Below the pieces are notes generated by a model. The model saw only the letters and a program-made list of their open reading frames with translations, was not told where the DNA came from and made no database searches. The translations under genes were made by a program, and so were the position numbers. Source: CALMAK01 sp964392265 (lineage in GTDB: Bacteria; Patescibacteriota; Saccharimonadia; Saccharimonadales; Saccharimonadaceae). Taken from it: DNA of 64,000 bases. Shown one piece after another: positions 1 through 8,009 of the stretch. The stretch lies in contig CAYMOS010000003.1 of NCBI GenBank assembly GCA_964392265.1, positions 124,001 to 188,000 on the forward strand, read 5' to 3'. Numbering within the stretch: position 1 is the first letter of the stretch; every line of letters starts with the position of its first letter.

Positions 1-683
1 ATCGACAGTGCCGTTGTCCGATCATCCTTTAATTGCTGACACAATACTAATCGCTCGTACTGAGTACCTTGAATCATCGCCCTTGCCTGGCGTAATTTCG
101 TTGCTTCGGCTTCAAATTGCTGGGGATTATTCGCTAACTGTGTCAGAAGACCCGGCTGACCCTCAGCGATAAACAGCAATTGCGCCTTGGTAGTTGGATC
201 ACTCACTTTCAATGAGGTCAGTAACGCTTCTGACTGATGTCGATCAATGGGTCGAATCTTTACCTGCTGAACACGTGACAGGACTGTTGGGAGTAGTTTC
301 GCCGGCTGATGACAGACAAGGATAAAAGTAATATGATCACTCGGCTCTTCCAGCAGCTTTAAGAAGGCGTGTTGCGCACCCAGGGTCATTGTATCAGCAT
401 GGGAGATGATAAGGCACTGGTGCTTGTTACTCTTGGTGCGTGTTTGTTCGTACAGACGCCGAATAATATCAATCGTGATACTTCCCCGCTCGAGGTTTAC
501 CTTCTCCTCATACTCGGGGAGGATGACCATCGCCGTTGCCCCTGCCTCATGGGCCAACCACGCTGCTGCGGTGTCGAGTCCGGCGCCCGACTTGCCGTGC
601 AGTAGCATGCCTTGCGGCAAATGCGCGGCATATGATGTCAATTCTGCCCGTGTTACCGCGTCAAAAAGCGGCCGGACGGTCAT
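1..683 (-). CDS. holB: DNA polymerase III delta' subunit-like protein (partial)
   Basis: The reading frame runs off the left edge, so only the N-terminal 227 or so residues are visible. It begins MTVRPLFDAVTRAEL and has a clamp-loader style N-terminus with a degenerate P-loop (LLHGKSGAGLDTAA), then LIISHADTMTLGAQHAFLKL and the LLEEPSDHITFILV segment that is typical of the AAA+ core of delta'/gamma clamp-loader subunits, followed by the VLSRVQ sensor region. The expected role is a structural subunit of the clamp loader that puts the beta clamp on DNA. The start overlaps the stop of the rluD-like gene (ATGA), so it is translationally coupled and is the fifth gene of the trpS operon. A gamma/tau-like assignment is less likely because the P-loop is degenerate. 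Confidence 0.8.
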   Translation of the reverse strand, partial: MTVRPLFDAVTRAELTSYAAHLPQGMLLHGKSGAGLDTAAAWLAHEAGATAMVILPEYEEKVNLERGSITIDIIRRLYEQTRTKSNKHQCLIISHADTMTLGAQHAFLKLLEEPSDHITFILVCHQPAKLLPTVLSRVQQVKIRPIDRHQSEALLTSLKVSDPTTKAQLLFIAEGQPGLLTQLANNPQQFEAEATKLRQARAMIQGTQYERLVLCQQLKDDRTTALS

Positions 684-1840
684 GCTGATAAGGCCTTTGT
701 CGTAAAATCATCTGGTACGTCGGCGGTAAAGACTTTGCGCTCGCCACCTGGGATGGTTACTTCTAGTGAGTGCGCATGAAGATACAGTCTCTCCGCTGAA
801 TCACCGCCATACACCCTGTCTCCCACGATTGGCGTACCAATATACTGCATGTGTACACGTAACTGATGGGTACGTCCCGTGCGTGGCTGCAACTCCACCA
901 ACGAGTAGCGTTCACCCGATAGCGTTACACGATAGGTTGTCTGTGCAGACTTACCAGCTGCATCAACCCGAAAAGTACTCGGCGCGGTTGGATTGCGGCC
1001 AATTGGGAGGTCGATCAGCGCCGTCTCCTGTTTTGGATGCCCTGTCACCACGGCCATGTACTGTTTCTTCGTTTTACGATCAGCAAACTGTTTTTGCAGC
1101 AATAGAGCCGTTTCTTCGTTGCGGGCCCCAATCATCACCCCGCTAGTGTCGCGGTCAAGACGGTGAACAATACCTGGACGGTTCGTATCAAGGTTATATG
1201 TCGCATACCGACGGAAAAACTCAGCCACTGTAAATTCATCATTGAGAGCACCTTTGGCGTGCGTGAGAATACCGACTGGCTTGTTAATCACCACGACATT
1301 ATCATCTACATAGATAATAGGTAATGATTCACCAGAAAAATCTGTTGGCCGTGGTATAGTAATGGCAATCGTATCATTCTCGGTCACTTCAAACTTAGGA
1401 GATTCTTGCACGACCTGATTTACCATCACATGACCGGCCTTGATATGTTTTTGCCAGGTACTTCGGGAGGTGTCGGGATACCGTTCGGCGAGTTCGATAT
1501 CAAGCCGTTTCTTGTCGGATAACGCCACGAAAAGGTAGACATCCTTACCCTTGAACGGCAATCCATAGGTCATCAGGTGATCGTTTGGGTTGGGCACTAC
1601 CTCGCCCGTCTCATCTTGTTTGACCGTCCGCACTTGGCTGATAATAGCCGCCTCGTTATCCTCTGCCGTATCATCAAAGACAATGTAATATTTGCGTTTC
1701 AAAAAGCGAAAAGACACCATCGTACTCGTCGGCAGTGGATGATAGAATGCCAATTGCTCGATATGGCGCGGCACGTGTTCATCACCAGCCATATCAAACC
1801 GTCGCAAAATTGCTAGTGCATCGCTCGAAGTAACTTTCAT
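680..1840 (-). CDS. RluD-family 23S rRNA pseudouridine synthase with an extra N-terminal domain
   Basis: This 386-residue protein has three parts. Residues 1 to about 108 match nothing I recognise. Residues about 109-165 look like an S4 RNA-binding domain (DIELAERYPDTSRSTWQKHI...GHVMVN). The rest is a RluA/RluD pseudouridine synthase domain with the catalytic-aspartate motif HRLDRDTSG and the later GRTHQLRVH motif. It should isomerise uridine to pseudouridine in large-subunit rRNA or tRNA. Usual family members are about 300-330 residues, so the N-terminal block is additional. It lies directly downstream of trpS with no gap and overlaps holB by 4 bases. Confidence 0.88.
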   Translation of the reverse strand: MKVTSSDALAILRRFDMAGDEHVPRHIEQLAFYHPLPTSTMVSFRFLKRKYYIVFDDTAEDNEAAIISQVRTVKQDETGEVVPNPNDHLMTYGLPFKGKDVYLFVALSDKKRLDIELAERYPDTSRSTWQKHIKAGHVMVNQVVQESPKFEVTENDTIAITIPRPTDFSGESLPIIYVDDNVVVINKPVGILTHAKGALNDEFTVAEFFRRYATYNLDTNRPGIVHRLDRDTSGVMIGARNEETALLLQKQFADRKTKKQYMAVVTGHPKQETALIDLPIGRNPTAPSTFRVDAAGKSAQTTYRVTLSGERYSLVELQPRTGRTHQLRVHMQYIGTPIVGDRVYGGDSAERLYLHAHSLEVTIPGGERKVFTADVPDDFTTKALSA

Positions 1841-2872
1841 TTATTTCCTCAAACCAACTGCTTTTTGCACGCGTAGTAATGTTGCATTTGCTACTTCACG
1901 GGCGACGTACTCACTTTGTTCTAACTTGGCAAGGACTACCGCGTCATCAACAGCCGCCAAACGTGTTTGGAAATCCGTCAGAAATGCTGCCATCTCATCA
2001 GCCACGATCTTCTTGAAATCACCATAGCGCGTCTCACCCTGAAATTCATTAGCAATATTTTGCACCATGTCGCCACGTAATAATGCTAAGATTTGGATCA
2101 AGTTACTTATACCTGGCTGCGCTGCTGGCGCGTAGACCACCGTCGCATTATCGTCAGTCGTAGCACTCATGATTTTTTTATGTGCAACCGCTGGATCATC
2201 ATTGAGGAATATAACGCCACGACCCGTATCATCACTTTTACTCATCTTCTTGGTTGGATCGATCAGATCTTTAATACGTAGTCCTTGCTCTTTGCCGAAA
2301 AACTCGTGTTGTTTGGCAACTGGTTCGGGTACTGTAAATAATTCACCGAACCGACCATTCATCCGTTCAGCAATATCGCGTGTAATCTCAAGGTGCTGCG
2401 TCTGATCATCGCCCACCGGCACATAACTAGTGTTATAGAGGAGGATATCGGCCGCCATCAGCACCGGATAATCAAACAACCCGACACTAATTTGTCCGTC
2501 ACCTAACTTGGCCGACTTGTCCTTGAACTGTGTCATACGACTCATCTCGCCAAACCCAGTAAAGTTGTTCAGAAGGATTGTCAGCTCACTATGCGCCGGC
2601 ACGTAGCTTTGACGATACAAGAGAATGCCGTCGTTATCAAGCGGCAGGCCTGCTGCCGCGTAGACACGTGCGTTATTCATAATACTGTCGAACAACTGAT
2701 TGTGGTCGATAGGGGTTGTAAAGCTATGAAGATCAGGAATGAACAGATGTACCGCGTACGTATCAGAATGGTTTTTCGCCATGTCAATCAGCGGCAACAT
2801 CGCACCAAAATAATTGCCTATATGTAGGTCATTATTGGCACGAATGCCCGTCAAAATAGTTTGTTTCGTCAT
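1841..2872 (-). CDS. trpS: Tryptophanyl-tRNA synthetase
   Basis: This 343-residue class Ic synthetase charges tRNA-Trp. The HIGH-type signature appears as DLHIGNYFGA near residue 17, and the KMSKS loop is intact (KKMSKSDDTGR near residue 209). The central GDDQTQHLEITRDIAERMN block is the conserved region contacting tRNA and tryptophan. Length is normal for bacterial TrpRS. The start codon overlaps the stop of the upstream aspartoacylase-like gene (ATGA) and has an AGGTAAT ribosome site. It is the third gene of an operon whose 5' end carries a Trp-Trp leader peptide and an attenuator (positions 4340-4453), so tryptophan-tRNA charging very probably controls its expression. Confidence 0.97.
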   Translation of the reverse strand: MTKQTILTGIRANNDLHIGNYFGAMLPLIDMAKNHSDTYAVHLFIPDLHSFTTPIDHNQLFDSIMNNARVYAAAGLPLDNDGILLYRQSYVPAHSELTILLNNFTGFGEMSRMTQFKDKSAKLGDGQISVGLFDYPVLMAADILLYNTSYVPVGDDQTQHLEITRDIAERMNGRFGELFTVPEPVAKQHEFFGKEQGLRIKDLIDPTKKMSKSDDTGRGVIFLNDDPAVAHKKIMSATTDDNATVVYAPAAQPGISNLIQILALLRGDMVQNIANEFQGETRYGDFKKIVADEMAAFLTDFQTRLAAVDDAVVLAKLEQSEYVAREVANATLLRVQKAVGLRK

Positions 2873-3573
2873 ATTACCTCCATTATAACATTAGACGCGT
2901 AAAAACCTTTGTGGGCACTGTACGTCCCACCCTTGTGACGATAGATAACTGGATAAAACCCCAGATGACATTTTTCGAAGTTCTTGGCCGATGCATCAAG
3001 CGGTGTATCATTTGCAATCGTGCCCTCAACATAAAAGAGCTGGCGCGACTGAGGTGCCTGAATATCCTCGTGCACGAGGTTACTGATAACCTTGGCAAGG
3101 CATTCGAGCGTCTGCAACTGAGCCTCGATTGTTCTTGCGACTTCAATCGACAATGCCTGAGGGACGTTGCCAATCAATGAACCTTTTGCGATAGCTGTCG
3201 GCATGATGGCAATTCGGTTCATCGAGGTGGCATTAATCATTTGTCGTACGACAGGGCCCAGGTTAGCAGTGATCAAAAACATATCACAATCCGAACGCGA
3301 GGTGTGAATATCCAATACATAGTCATAATTGCCGTTGGCAATACGACGTTGTATCTTTGCGGCTCTCTTTTCCTCGTAGGACCGTAGATGATCCACACCG
3401 TAGCTTCTGTTGAGGTCCGTTTCCGTGTACCGTATATTCTGCCGATAGGCTCGTGGATTGCCGCACACAAAATCGACATTCGTTGTCATGTTTGTACGTA
3501 CAAGATACCGATACAGTCGGTGCCCGAGGCGCTCATCCCCATGCTGAGCACCGACAATTAATAGTCGTTTCAT
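2869..3573 (-). CDS. Succinylglutamate desuccinylase/aspartoacylase family protein
   Basis: This 234-residue protein shows the zinc-carboxypeptidase-like pattern of the AstE/AspA family: GAQHGDE at residues 8-14 (His and Glu zinc ligands), then DLNRSYG, and DIHTSRSD with the third ligand His near residue 94. The family hydrolyses N-acyl amino acids to free amino acid and carboxylate; the substrate cannot be read from sequence. It sits between a GNAT acetyltransferase gene and trpS, 3 bases after the former and overlapping the latter. An N-acetyltransferase paired with an N-deacylase suggests amino-acid or small-molecule acyl turnover, but that is inference. Confidence 0.82.
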   Translation of the reverse strand: MKRLLIVGAQHGDERLGHRLYRYLVRTNMTTNVDFVCGNPRAYRQNIRYTETDLNRSYGVDHLRSYEEKRAAKIQRRIANGNYDYVLDIHTSRSDCDMFLITANLGPVVRQMINATSMNRIAIMPTAIAKGSLIGNVPQALSIEVARTIEAQLQTLECLAKVISNLVHEDIQAPQSRQLFYVEGTIANDTPLDASAKNFEKCHLGFYPVIYRHKGGTYSAHKGFYASNVIMEVI

Positions 3574-3576
3574 AAA

Positions 3577-4303
3577 TTATATATTCCTTTCGGTTGCAAC
3601 CATAATGATGCCGTTTTCACCATTTGCCTGAATCTCTGGGATGCCAGGAAAGTTTGCACCCGGATCATTACTGCCGTAAAGACCACCCTTGTACCGACCG
3701 TAGGTAAACGGCAAATCTTCTGGTGTGACACCTACATGAGTACCGTATACTTCTGTAAAATAGCGAATATCCTCGTCATCTTCGTAAAGATGCAGTGGAT
3801 GTGCATGACTGATGTCTGGCGACACCTTGTCAAAATAACGGCTCATCAACCGCGGGATTGCCGGGTTACGGGTACACGATGCAGCCGCGACAATCTCTGG
3901 CTCAGACACGAGAAGCTCGCGAAGTGCTATTGAACCAAGTCGTCTTCCTTGAAAGTCTTGATGAATCGCCCGCCCTTCAATCGAGACGAGAAGCCCCCTA
4001 TCGGTCTCTATGCGTTTATATAGCCCAAATCCAACAGGACGATTATCGACACTCATGACCTGACAAAAATCAGCATCATGAAAGCGTTCAGCAACCTGTG
4101 CGCCAAAACCAGTAACCTCTTGGGCAAATGCCGATGCGCCAATAGCGTCGAGATGATCGCTATGCCTATTGTAATAATCTGCCGGCTCTAAAACGGTCGT
4201 GATATCAATTGATGCGTTGCCAAAGATAGCTCGTAGCGACGTTCTCTGGGCTCCGTCCTCCAGGTTGAGTTTGATGGTGTTGAAAAGTAGATCGTTCGCG
4301 CAT
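3577..4303 (-). CDS. GNAT-like acetyltransferase with an apparent frameshift after the start codon
   Basis: The clear downstream frame (positions 3577-4056, 159 residues) contains an acetyl-CoA-binding style segment, HQDFQGRRLGSIALRELL. The same frame stays open upstream to about 4300 and reads as plausible protein (ANDLLFNTIKLNLED..., then FGNASIDITTVLEP). The only start with a strong ribosome site is the ATG at 4303-4301 (AAAGGAG, 6 bases upstream), but it is in another frame, as if one extra base sat directly after ATG (ATG-C-GCGAAC). Either the assembly has a one-base error, or the gene is broken, or translation starts internally at 4056. It is the first gene after the Trp attenuator, so a frameshift could affect coupling to trpS. 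The GNAT family assignment is moderate because overall similarity is weak. Confidence 0.6.
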
Positions 4304-4339
4304 AGTATTCTCCTTTGCAGCGATAGTTGATATAAAAAC

Positions 4340-4400
4340 GAGACCTGTGGCGGCCTCTTTTATATGCTGGAGAAATCTAGTATACCAAACAAACCGTCAC
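4340..4400 (-). promoter_or_regulatory. Trp-type transcription attenuator of the trpS operon
   Basis: Four segments can be paired by hand on the minus strand. Segment 1 (CCGCAC, 4415-4410, directly after the two Trp codons) pairs with segment 2 (GTGACGG, 4400-4394) with one bulged A. Segment 2 with three extra T (4400-4391) also pairs with segment 3 (AGGCCGCCAC, 4356-4347) as ten positions with one mismatch and two G-U pairs. Segment 3 (GAGGCC, 4357-4352) pairs with segment 4 (GGTCTC, 4345-4340), which is followed by GTTTTTAT, a Rho-independent terminator. This is the classic 1:2, 2:3, 3:4 arrangement: a ribosome stalled on Trp codons frees segment 2 to form the antiterminator. Inference from sequence only. 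Confidence 0.8.
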
Positions 4401-4453
4401 GCTGAGGCAGTGCGGCTCCACCATTTCTGTACTGTTTGATACATAGTGGTCAT
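4397..4453 (-). CDS. Trp-rich leader peptide of the trpS operon attenuator
   Basis: An 18-codon reading frame encodes MTTMYQTVQKWWSRTASA, with tandem tryptophans at residues 11 and 12. It starts 6 bases after a -10 box (TATCTT, 4465-4460) and has no Shine-Dalgarno, so it should be read from a leaderless transcript. Its stop codon lies inside segment 2 of the attenuator. The two consecutive Trp codons, the downstream terminator and the presence of trpS in the operon together make a regulatory leader peptide the best reading. It is too short for normal gene finders. Confidence 0.8.
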   Translation of the reverse strand: MTTMYQTVQKWWSRTASA

Positions 4454-4459
4454 GCGGTT

Positions 4460-4489
4460 AAGATACCATCTTAAACTACATGTTGTCAA
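4460..4489 (-). promoter_or_regulatory. Promoter of the trpS operon with an overlapping inverted repeat
   Basis: On the minus strand TTGACA (4489-4484) is followed after 18 bases by TATCTT (4465-4460), and the leader-peptide ATG lies 6 bases further. A perfect 7-base inverted repeat, TTAAGAT-GGT-ATCTTAA (4474-4458), covers the -10 box and could be an operator, or could be chance. The -35 box lies inside the last codons of the VanX-like gene. Confidence 0.7.
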
Positions 4490-5226
4490 GCGATCACATC
4501 ATACAACGTTGTCTTGTGTCCGTAGAACGCCGCCCAGTACGTCTCGCCATACTGATAATGCCACCATTCATACACATTTGGCGCAAAACCAGCAGCCAGC
4601 ATTGCTTTTAAGAGTACTATTCGATTGTCATACTGCTCTGGCGTCAACAAATCGCTATGAAGAAACGACACTTCACTATCCGTATTTGGTGGACACCCCA
4701 TATCAATATATTTTCCGGTCCCACGGTGTCTTACATCAACATCAACCGCCCCGCCCGTTACATGCGGAGGACAAACCAGGCGTGGATCTGCAACGAATGT
4801 TCGCGCCTGCGCGAGATGCTGTTCATTACTCCAGCTTGGATGGCGAGCGCGGCTTTCGTCCATAAAAGCATGTAATACCGCAATTTGAACTTCGTACGGA
4901 CGAAATCCTGCCTTGAGAACAATCTGCCACTCATCAGGCAATTTGGTAGCAGCCCGCTTTAGGCGCTCAAACACCCCTACACGCACCGACAACTCAAACC
5001 TTGGATGTTTGGTAATATAGGGTGCATAACACTCACCTTCCGTATCACCAGGGGTTTCCCAGAATGGTGCCAAGACAAAACCGGCCCGAGTCAATGCCTC
5101 TGCGCCAATCAAAGGTTCTGAAGTATCCTTACGTGCAATTCCCCGTGCAAGAGTTCTAAAATCATACTGCGACCTTGTCAGTGTCTCGAGACCGATCACT
5201 TCGGTCGTAGCCTTTGGTATTATCAC
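4486..5226 (-). CDS. VanX-like D-alanyl-D-alanine dipeptidase (peptidase M15D)
   Basis: This 246-residue protein has the three M15D signatures: GFRPYEVQ near residue 107 (the catalytic Arg motif), HVTGGAVDVDV near residue 154 (His and Asp zinc ligands), and EWWHYQYG near residue 219 (catalytic Glu and third His ligand). The family cleaves D-Ala-D-Ala dipeptides, and in many bacteria serves peptidoglycan recycling or cell-wall remodelling rather than vancomycin resistance. No signal peptide is visible, so it should be cytoplasmic. It starts with GTG after an AAAGGG site, 19 bases downstream of a membrane protein gene, and no VanH or VanA homologue is present, so a resistance cluster is unlikely. 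Confidence 0.85.
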   Translation of the reverse strand: MIIPKATTEVIGLETLTRSQYDFRTLARGIARKDTSEPLIGAEALTRAGFVLAPFWETPGDTEGECYAPYITKHPRFELSVRVGVFERLKRAATKLPDEWQIVLKAGFRPYEVQIAVLHAFMDESRARHPSWSNEQHLAQARTFVADPRLVCPPHVTGGAVDVDVRHRGTGKYIDMGCPPNTDSEVSFLHSDLLTPEQYDNRIVLLKAMLAAGFAPNVYEWWHYQYGETYWAAFYGHKTTLYDVIA

Positions 5227-5245
5227 GGCGACCCTTTACTTTCGC

Positions 5246-5731
5246 CTAGGCAGGCGTAGGAGTATTACTATTATTAGATTGTAATAGATCTTTTATCAGC
5301 GCACCCGCGCCCAAGATGGCAAAAACAAATGCAATAAGGATGTCCGTCGAGTATGATTTCCATAGATCACCATTTGTAATGTTTGCTCCTACGAATGACC
5401 AGAAGTCCCCACTCAAAAACTTCGCCTCGTTCCCCATCTCTGCCGCCCATACACTCCAGGCGTCGCTTATCATACCACCAAGAAATGAAACGATCACCCC
5501 AATAAGAATAACGACTAACAAGTAGTACGTATCCGCACGAGTAGGCGTCGTTTTAGCCCCAACCTGAAACAGCCACACAGCCCCATACGCAATAACAAAC
5601 GACACAATCGCCGACATAAAGCCCCAGCTCCATAGCAAGATCCAAAGCGCCATGCCAGCTGGTATGACCAGGAGCGCCAATAACTTTCCACGCGTTGGGT
5701 TGGGTGTTGGTGTCGATAGCGGTTGTGCCAT
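5246..5731 (-). CDS. Hypothetical membrane protein (about four helices)
   Basis: I do not recognise this 161-residue protein. After a short Pro/Thr-rich N-terminus it has hydrophobic segments near residues 17-34, 38-56, 70-90 and 130-148, consistent with four membrane helices, and ends in an Asn/Thr/Pro tail. A GAGGAG ribosome site lies 8 bases before the ATG. It precedes the VanX-like dipeptidase in the same transcript, which hints at an envelope role. Confidence 0.65.
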   Translation of the reverse strand: MAQPLSTPTPNPTRGKLLALLVIPAGMALWILLWSWGFMSAIVSFVIAYGAVWLFQVGAKTTPTRADTYYLLVVILIGVIVSFLGGMISDAWSVWAAEMGNEAKFLSGDFWSFVGANITNGDLWKSYSTDILIAFVFAILGAGALIKDLLQSNNSNTPTPA

Positions 5732-5787
5732 AGTAAGGGCTCCTCATTAATGTAATAGTTCTTAGCATACGCCAGGCTACAATAATA

Positions 5788-5828
5788 AACAACAAACGAC
5801 CCTGCAATTTGCAGGGTCGTTTGTTGTT
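5788..5828 (-). terminator. Rho-independent terminator after rpsI
   Basis: A near-perfect inverted repeat of about 20 bases per arm with a one-base centre (core CGACCCTGCA/TGCAGGGTCG) is flanked by A-rich and T-rich runs. It lies 12 bases beyond the rpsI stop and closes the infA-rpsI operon on the minus strand. Confidence 0.85.
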
Positions 5829-5840
5829 CTGTAGAGCAAG

Positions 5841-6239
5841 CTAACGCTTTGAGAACTGTTCGCGCTTGCGGGCGCTGCGAAGACCGTACTTCTTGCGTTC
5901 TTTTTCGCGTGGATCGCGAGACAAGAGGTCTGCCTTCTTCAAAGTTGGACGGAGGTCAGGCGCATCAACCGTAATTGCCTTTGCAATCGCTAGTTTAATC
6001 GCATCAACCTGTCCTGATGTCCCACCACCCTTTACGAGGACGGTCACATCAAAGTCTTTTTGCTTTTGCACCGCTGCCAATGGGTCGGTGATCTCTGCGA
6101 GATAGGTGGTATTACCATCAAGATATTCCTTAGCAGGCTTGCCGTTGATCGTAATCGTACCCTTGCCCTTGTAAAGACGTGCGGTTGCAGTTGCACTCTT
6201 GCGACGACCTAGGCCGTAAACATATTTACCTTCAGCCAT
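5841..6239 (-). CDS. rpsI: 30S ribosomal protein S9 (uS9)
   Basis: This 132-residue protein has the uS9 N-terminus (YVYGLGRRKSATATARLYKG) and the conserved basic C-terminal tail ending SKR, whose last residues reach the P-site tRNA. Length is normal. It starts one base after the rplM stop and is the last gene of the infA operon, just before a strong terminator. Confidence 0.97.
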   Translation of the reverse strand: MAEGKYVYGLGRRKSATATARLYKGKGTITINGKPAKEYLDGNTTYLAEITDPLAAVQKQKDFDVTVLVKGGGTSGQVDAIKLAIAKAITVDAPDLRPTLKKADLLSRDPREKERKKYGLRSARKREQFSKR

Positions 6240-6240
6240 A

Positions 6241-6675
6241 CTACTTTACCTCAACTTTCTCTGGTGTCTGTGCGGCGTGTGCATGTTCGCTCCCGGCAAA
6301 TACACGCAGGCGCGCCATACGCTCTGCCTGCAGCTTGTTCTTTGGCAACATGCCAGCAACTGCTGCTTCGATGATTCGTTCTGGGAACTTCTCACGAACT
6401 TCTTTTACCGTTGCATCTTTGATACCACCAGGGAAACCGCTGTGGCGGTAATACTTTTTATCGGTCTCTTTGTCGCCAGTAAATACCGCATCCTTTGCAT
6501 TGATGACGACAACATAGTCACCAGCATCAATGTGTGGCGTATAGGTTGGCTTGTACTTACCAGTAAGATAGGTTGCGATCTGCGTTGCAATGCGACCAAC
6601 CGGTGCGTCTGCAGCGTCAATCAATAGCCAGCGGCGTGATATTTCACTTGGTTTCTGAGAATAGGTTTTTGTCAT
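6241..6675 (-). CDS. rplM: 50S ribosomal protein L13 (uL13)
   Basis: This 144-residue protein carries the uL13 core (WLLIDAADAPVGRIATQIA, then GDYVVVINAKD, and KYYRHSGFPGGI). It is an early-assembly large-subunit protein. It overlaps the rplQ stop by one base (TAATG) and is paired with rpsI as in most bacteria, here fused to the end of the alpha operon. Confidence 0.97.
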   Translation of the reverse strand: MTKTYSQKPSEISRRWLLIDAADAPVGRIATQIATYLTGKYKPTYTPHIDAGDYVVVINAKDAVFTGDKETDKKYYRHSGFPGGIKDATVKEVREKFPERIIEAAVAGMLPKNKLQAERMARLRVFAGSEHAHAAQTPEKVEVK

Positions 6676-7067
6676 TATGCCTTCTCCTCTTCTACAGGCG
6701 CAGCCTTCAGTTCGTCAACGAACTCAATCGTTGCCATTTGCGCACCGTCGCCAACGCGAACACGTGTGCGTGAAACGCGTACGTGGCCACTGGTACGACC
6801 GCTTAGCTGTGGAGCGATCTCGTCAACCAGTTTGTAGGCCGCATCAAGCGTGCTGAGTGCCGCGATAACGCGACGACGGTTGGCAAGGTCACCCTTCTTT
6901 GCCTTTGTAATTACTTTTTCAATATAGCGCGAAGTCTCTTTGGCCTTTTCAAGCGTCGTCTCAATCTTGCCGTGCATGACAAGACTAGTCGCTAGACCTT
7001 TGAGAAGCGCGCGGCGCTGATCGCGTTCGCGACCAAACTTGCGCCCTTTGTATCCGTGTCTATGCAT
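6675..7067 (-). CDS. rplQ: 50S ribosomal protein L17 (bL17)
   Basis: This 130-residue bL17 begins MHRHGYKGRKFGRERDQRRA and has the conserved LVMHGKIETTLEKAKE segment near residue 30. It lies near the peptide exit side of the large subunit. It follows rpoA with a 2-base gap, the universal bacterial order. Confidence 0.97.
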   Translation of the reverse strand: MHRHGYKGRKFGRERDQRRALLKGLATSLVMHGKIETTLEKAKETSRYIEKVITKAKKGDLANRRRVIAALSTLDAAYKLVDEIAPQLSGRTSGHVRVSRTRVRVGDGAQMATIEFVDELKAAPVEEEKA

Positions 7068-7069
7068 GA

Positions 7070-7993
7070 TTACAGTTCCAATTCCGCTAGTTTATCTTTA
7101 ACTTCATCAAGCGCCTTTGAACCAAAGCCTTTTAGTTCGCGCAGGTCCTGCTCGCTCAGCGTGACAAGATCATGAACGGTACGAATATCGTTGTTGATCA
7201 GTGCGTTTGCTGTGCGGGCAGTCAGGTTCAACTCTTCGATTGAGGTGTTGAGTTCGCTGGTTTCGTCTTCGTCGGTCTGACCAAGCGCAGGCGCAGCCTC
7301 CACCGTGGTACTGCCGGCTAGTGCAGTATATTGGTTCACCAAAATAGCTGCAGCTTCCTCGAATGCCTCGCGTGGAGAGATTGAGCCATCAGTCTCAACA
7401 ATCAGCAGTAGTTTATCAAGGTTTGTCTCTTGACCAACACGGGTTCCGTCAACCTTGTAACGTACACGAAGTACAGGACTAAAGACAGCATCAAGGGCAA
7501 TGTGGTCACTGTGAATACGTGACTCTGATGATTCTTCGATTGTTCGGTAGCCGCGACCTGACTCAATCACGAGATCGATCGTCACCGCACCCTTAGGATC
7601 ATCAATAGTTGCAATCACCTGATCGGGGTTGACGACCTCAACATCAGCTGTTGTCTTGATATCAGCAGCGGTAACAACACCGGCACCCTTCTTTTCAAGA
7701 CGCAGCTCAATTGGCTCGTCAGTGTGAGCAATCAATCGGACATTCTTGAGGTTCAGCATGATATCAACGACATCTTCCTTCACACCAGGAACGGTAGTAA
7801 ATTCGTGCGTTGCACCAGCAATCTTGAATGATACGATGGCTGCACCACGGATGCTTGAAAGTAGTACACGGCGAAGGCTGTTACCAAGCGTGTTGCCGTA
7901 ACCAGCCTGCAGTGGCTCGATAACGAACTCTGCGACGTTAGTACCCTGGTCGTTGACGCTTGCGAGTGCTGGGTTGTGAATAACTTTAGACAT
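7070..7993 (-). CDS. rpoA: RNA polymerase alpha subunit
   Basis: The protein (307 residues from the chosen start) has an N-terminal assembly domain with LQAGYGNTLGNSLRRVLLSS and a C-terminal helix-hairpin-helix domain ending in LKGFGSKALDEVKDKLAEL that contacts UP elements and activators. The reading frame is open further upstream, but ATG 7993-7991 has a GAAGGAG ribosome site about 9 bases before it and gives the usual N-terminus (MSKVIHNPALASV); the upstream extension would overlap rpsD. Confidence 0.96.
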   Translation of the reverse strand: MSKVIHNPALASVNDQGTNVAEFVIEPLQAGYGNTLGNSLRRVLLSSIRGAAIVSFKIAGATHEFTTVPGVKEDVVDIMLNLKNVRLIAHTDEPIELRLEKKGAGVVTAADIKTTADVEVVNPDQVIATIDDPKGAVTIDLVIESGRGYRTIEESSESRIHSDHIALDAVFSPVLRVRYKVDGTRVGQETNLDKLLLIVETDGSISPREAFEEAAAILVNQYTALAGSTTVEAAPALGQTDEDETSELNTSIEELNLTARTANALINNDIRTVHDLVTLSEQDLRELKGFGSKALDEVKDKLAELEL

Positions 7994-8009
7994 ATATCTA
8001 TGCTCCTTC

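Noticed and set aside
4340..4453. T-box riboswitch in front of the trpS operon (GGTGGAGCCGC resembles the T-box motif)
   Set aside because: The leader is too short for stem I and a specifier loop, and the same GGTGG bases are the two Trp codons of a leader peptide; the peptide attenuator explains all pairings.
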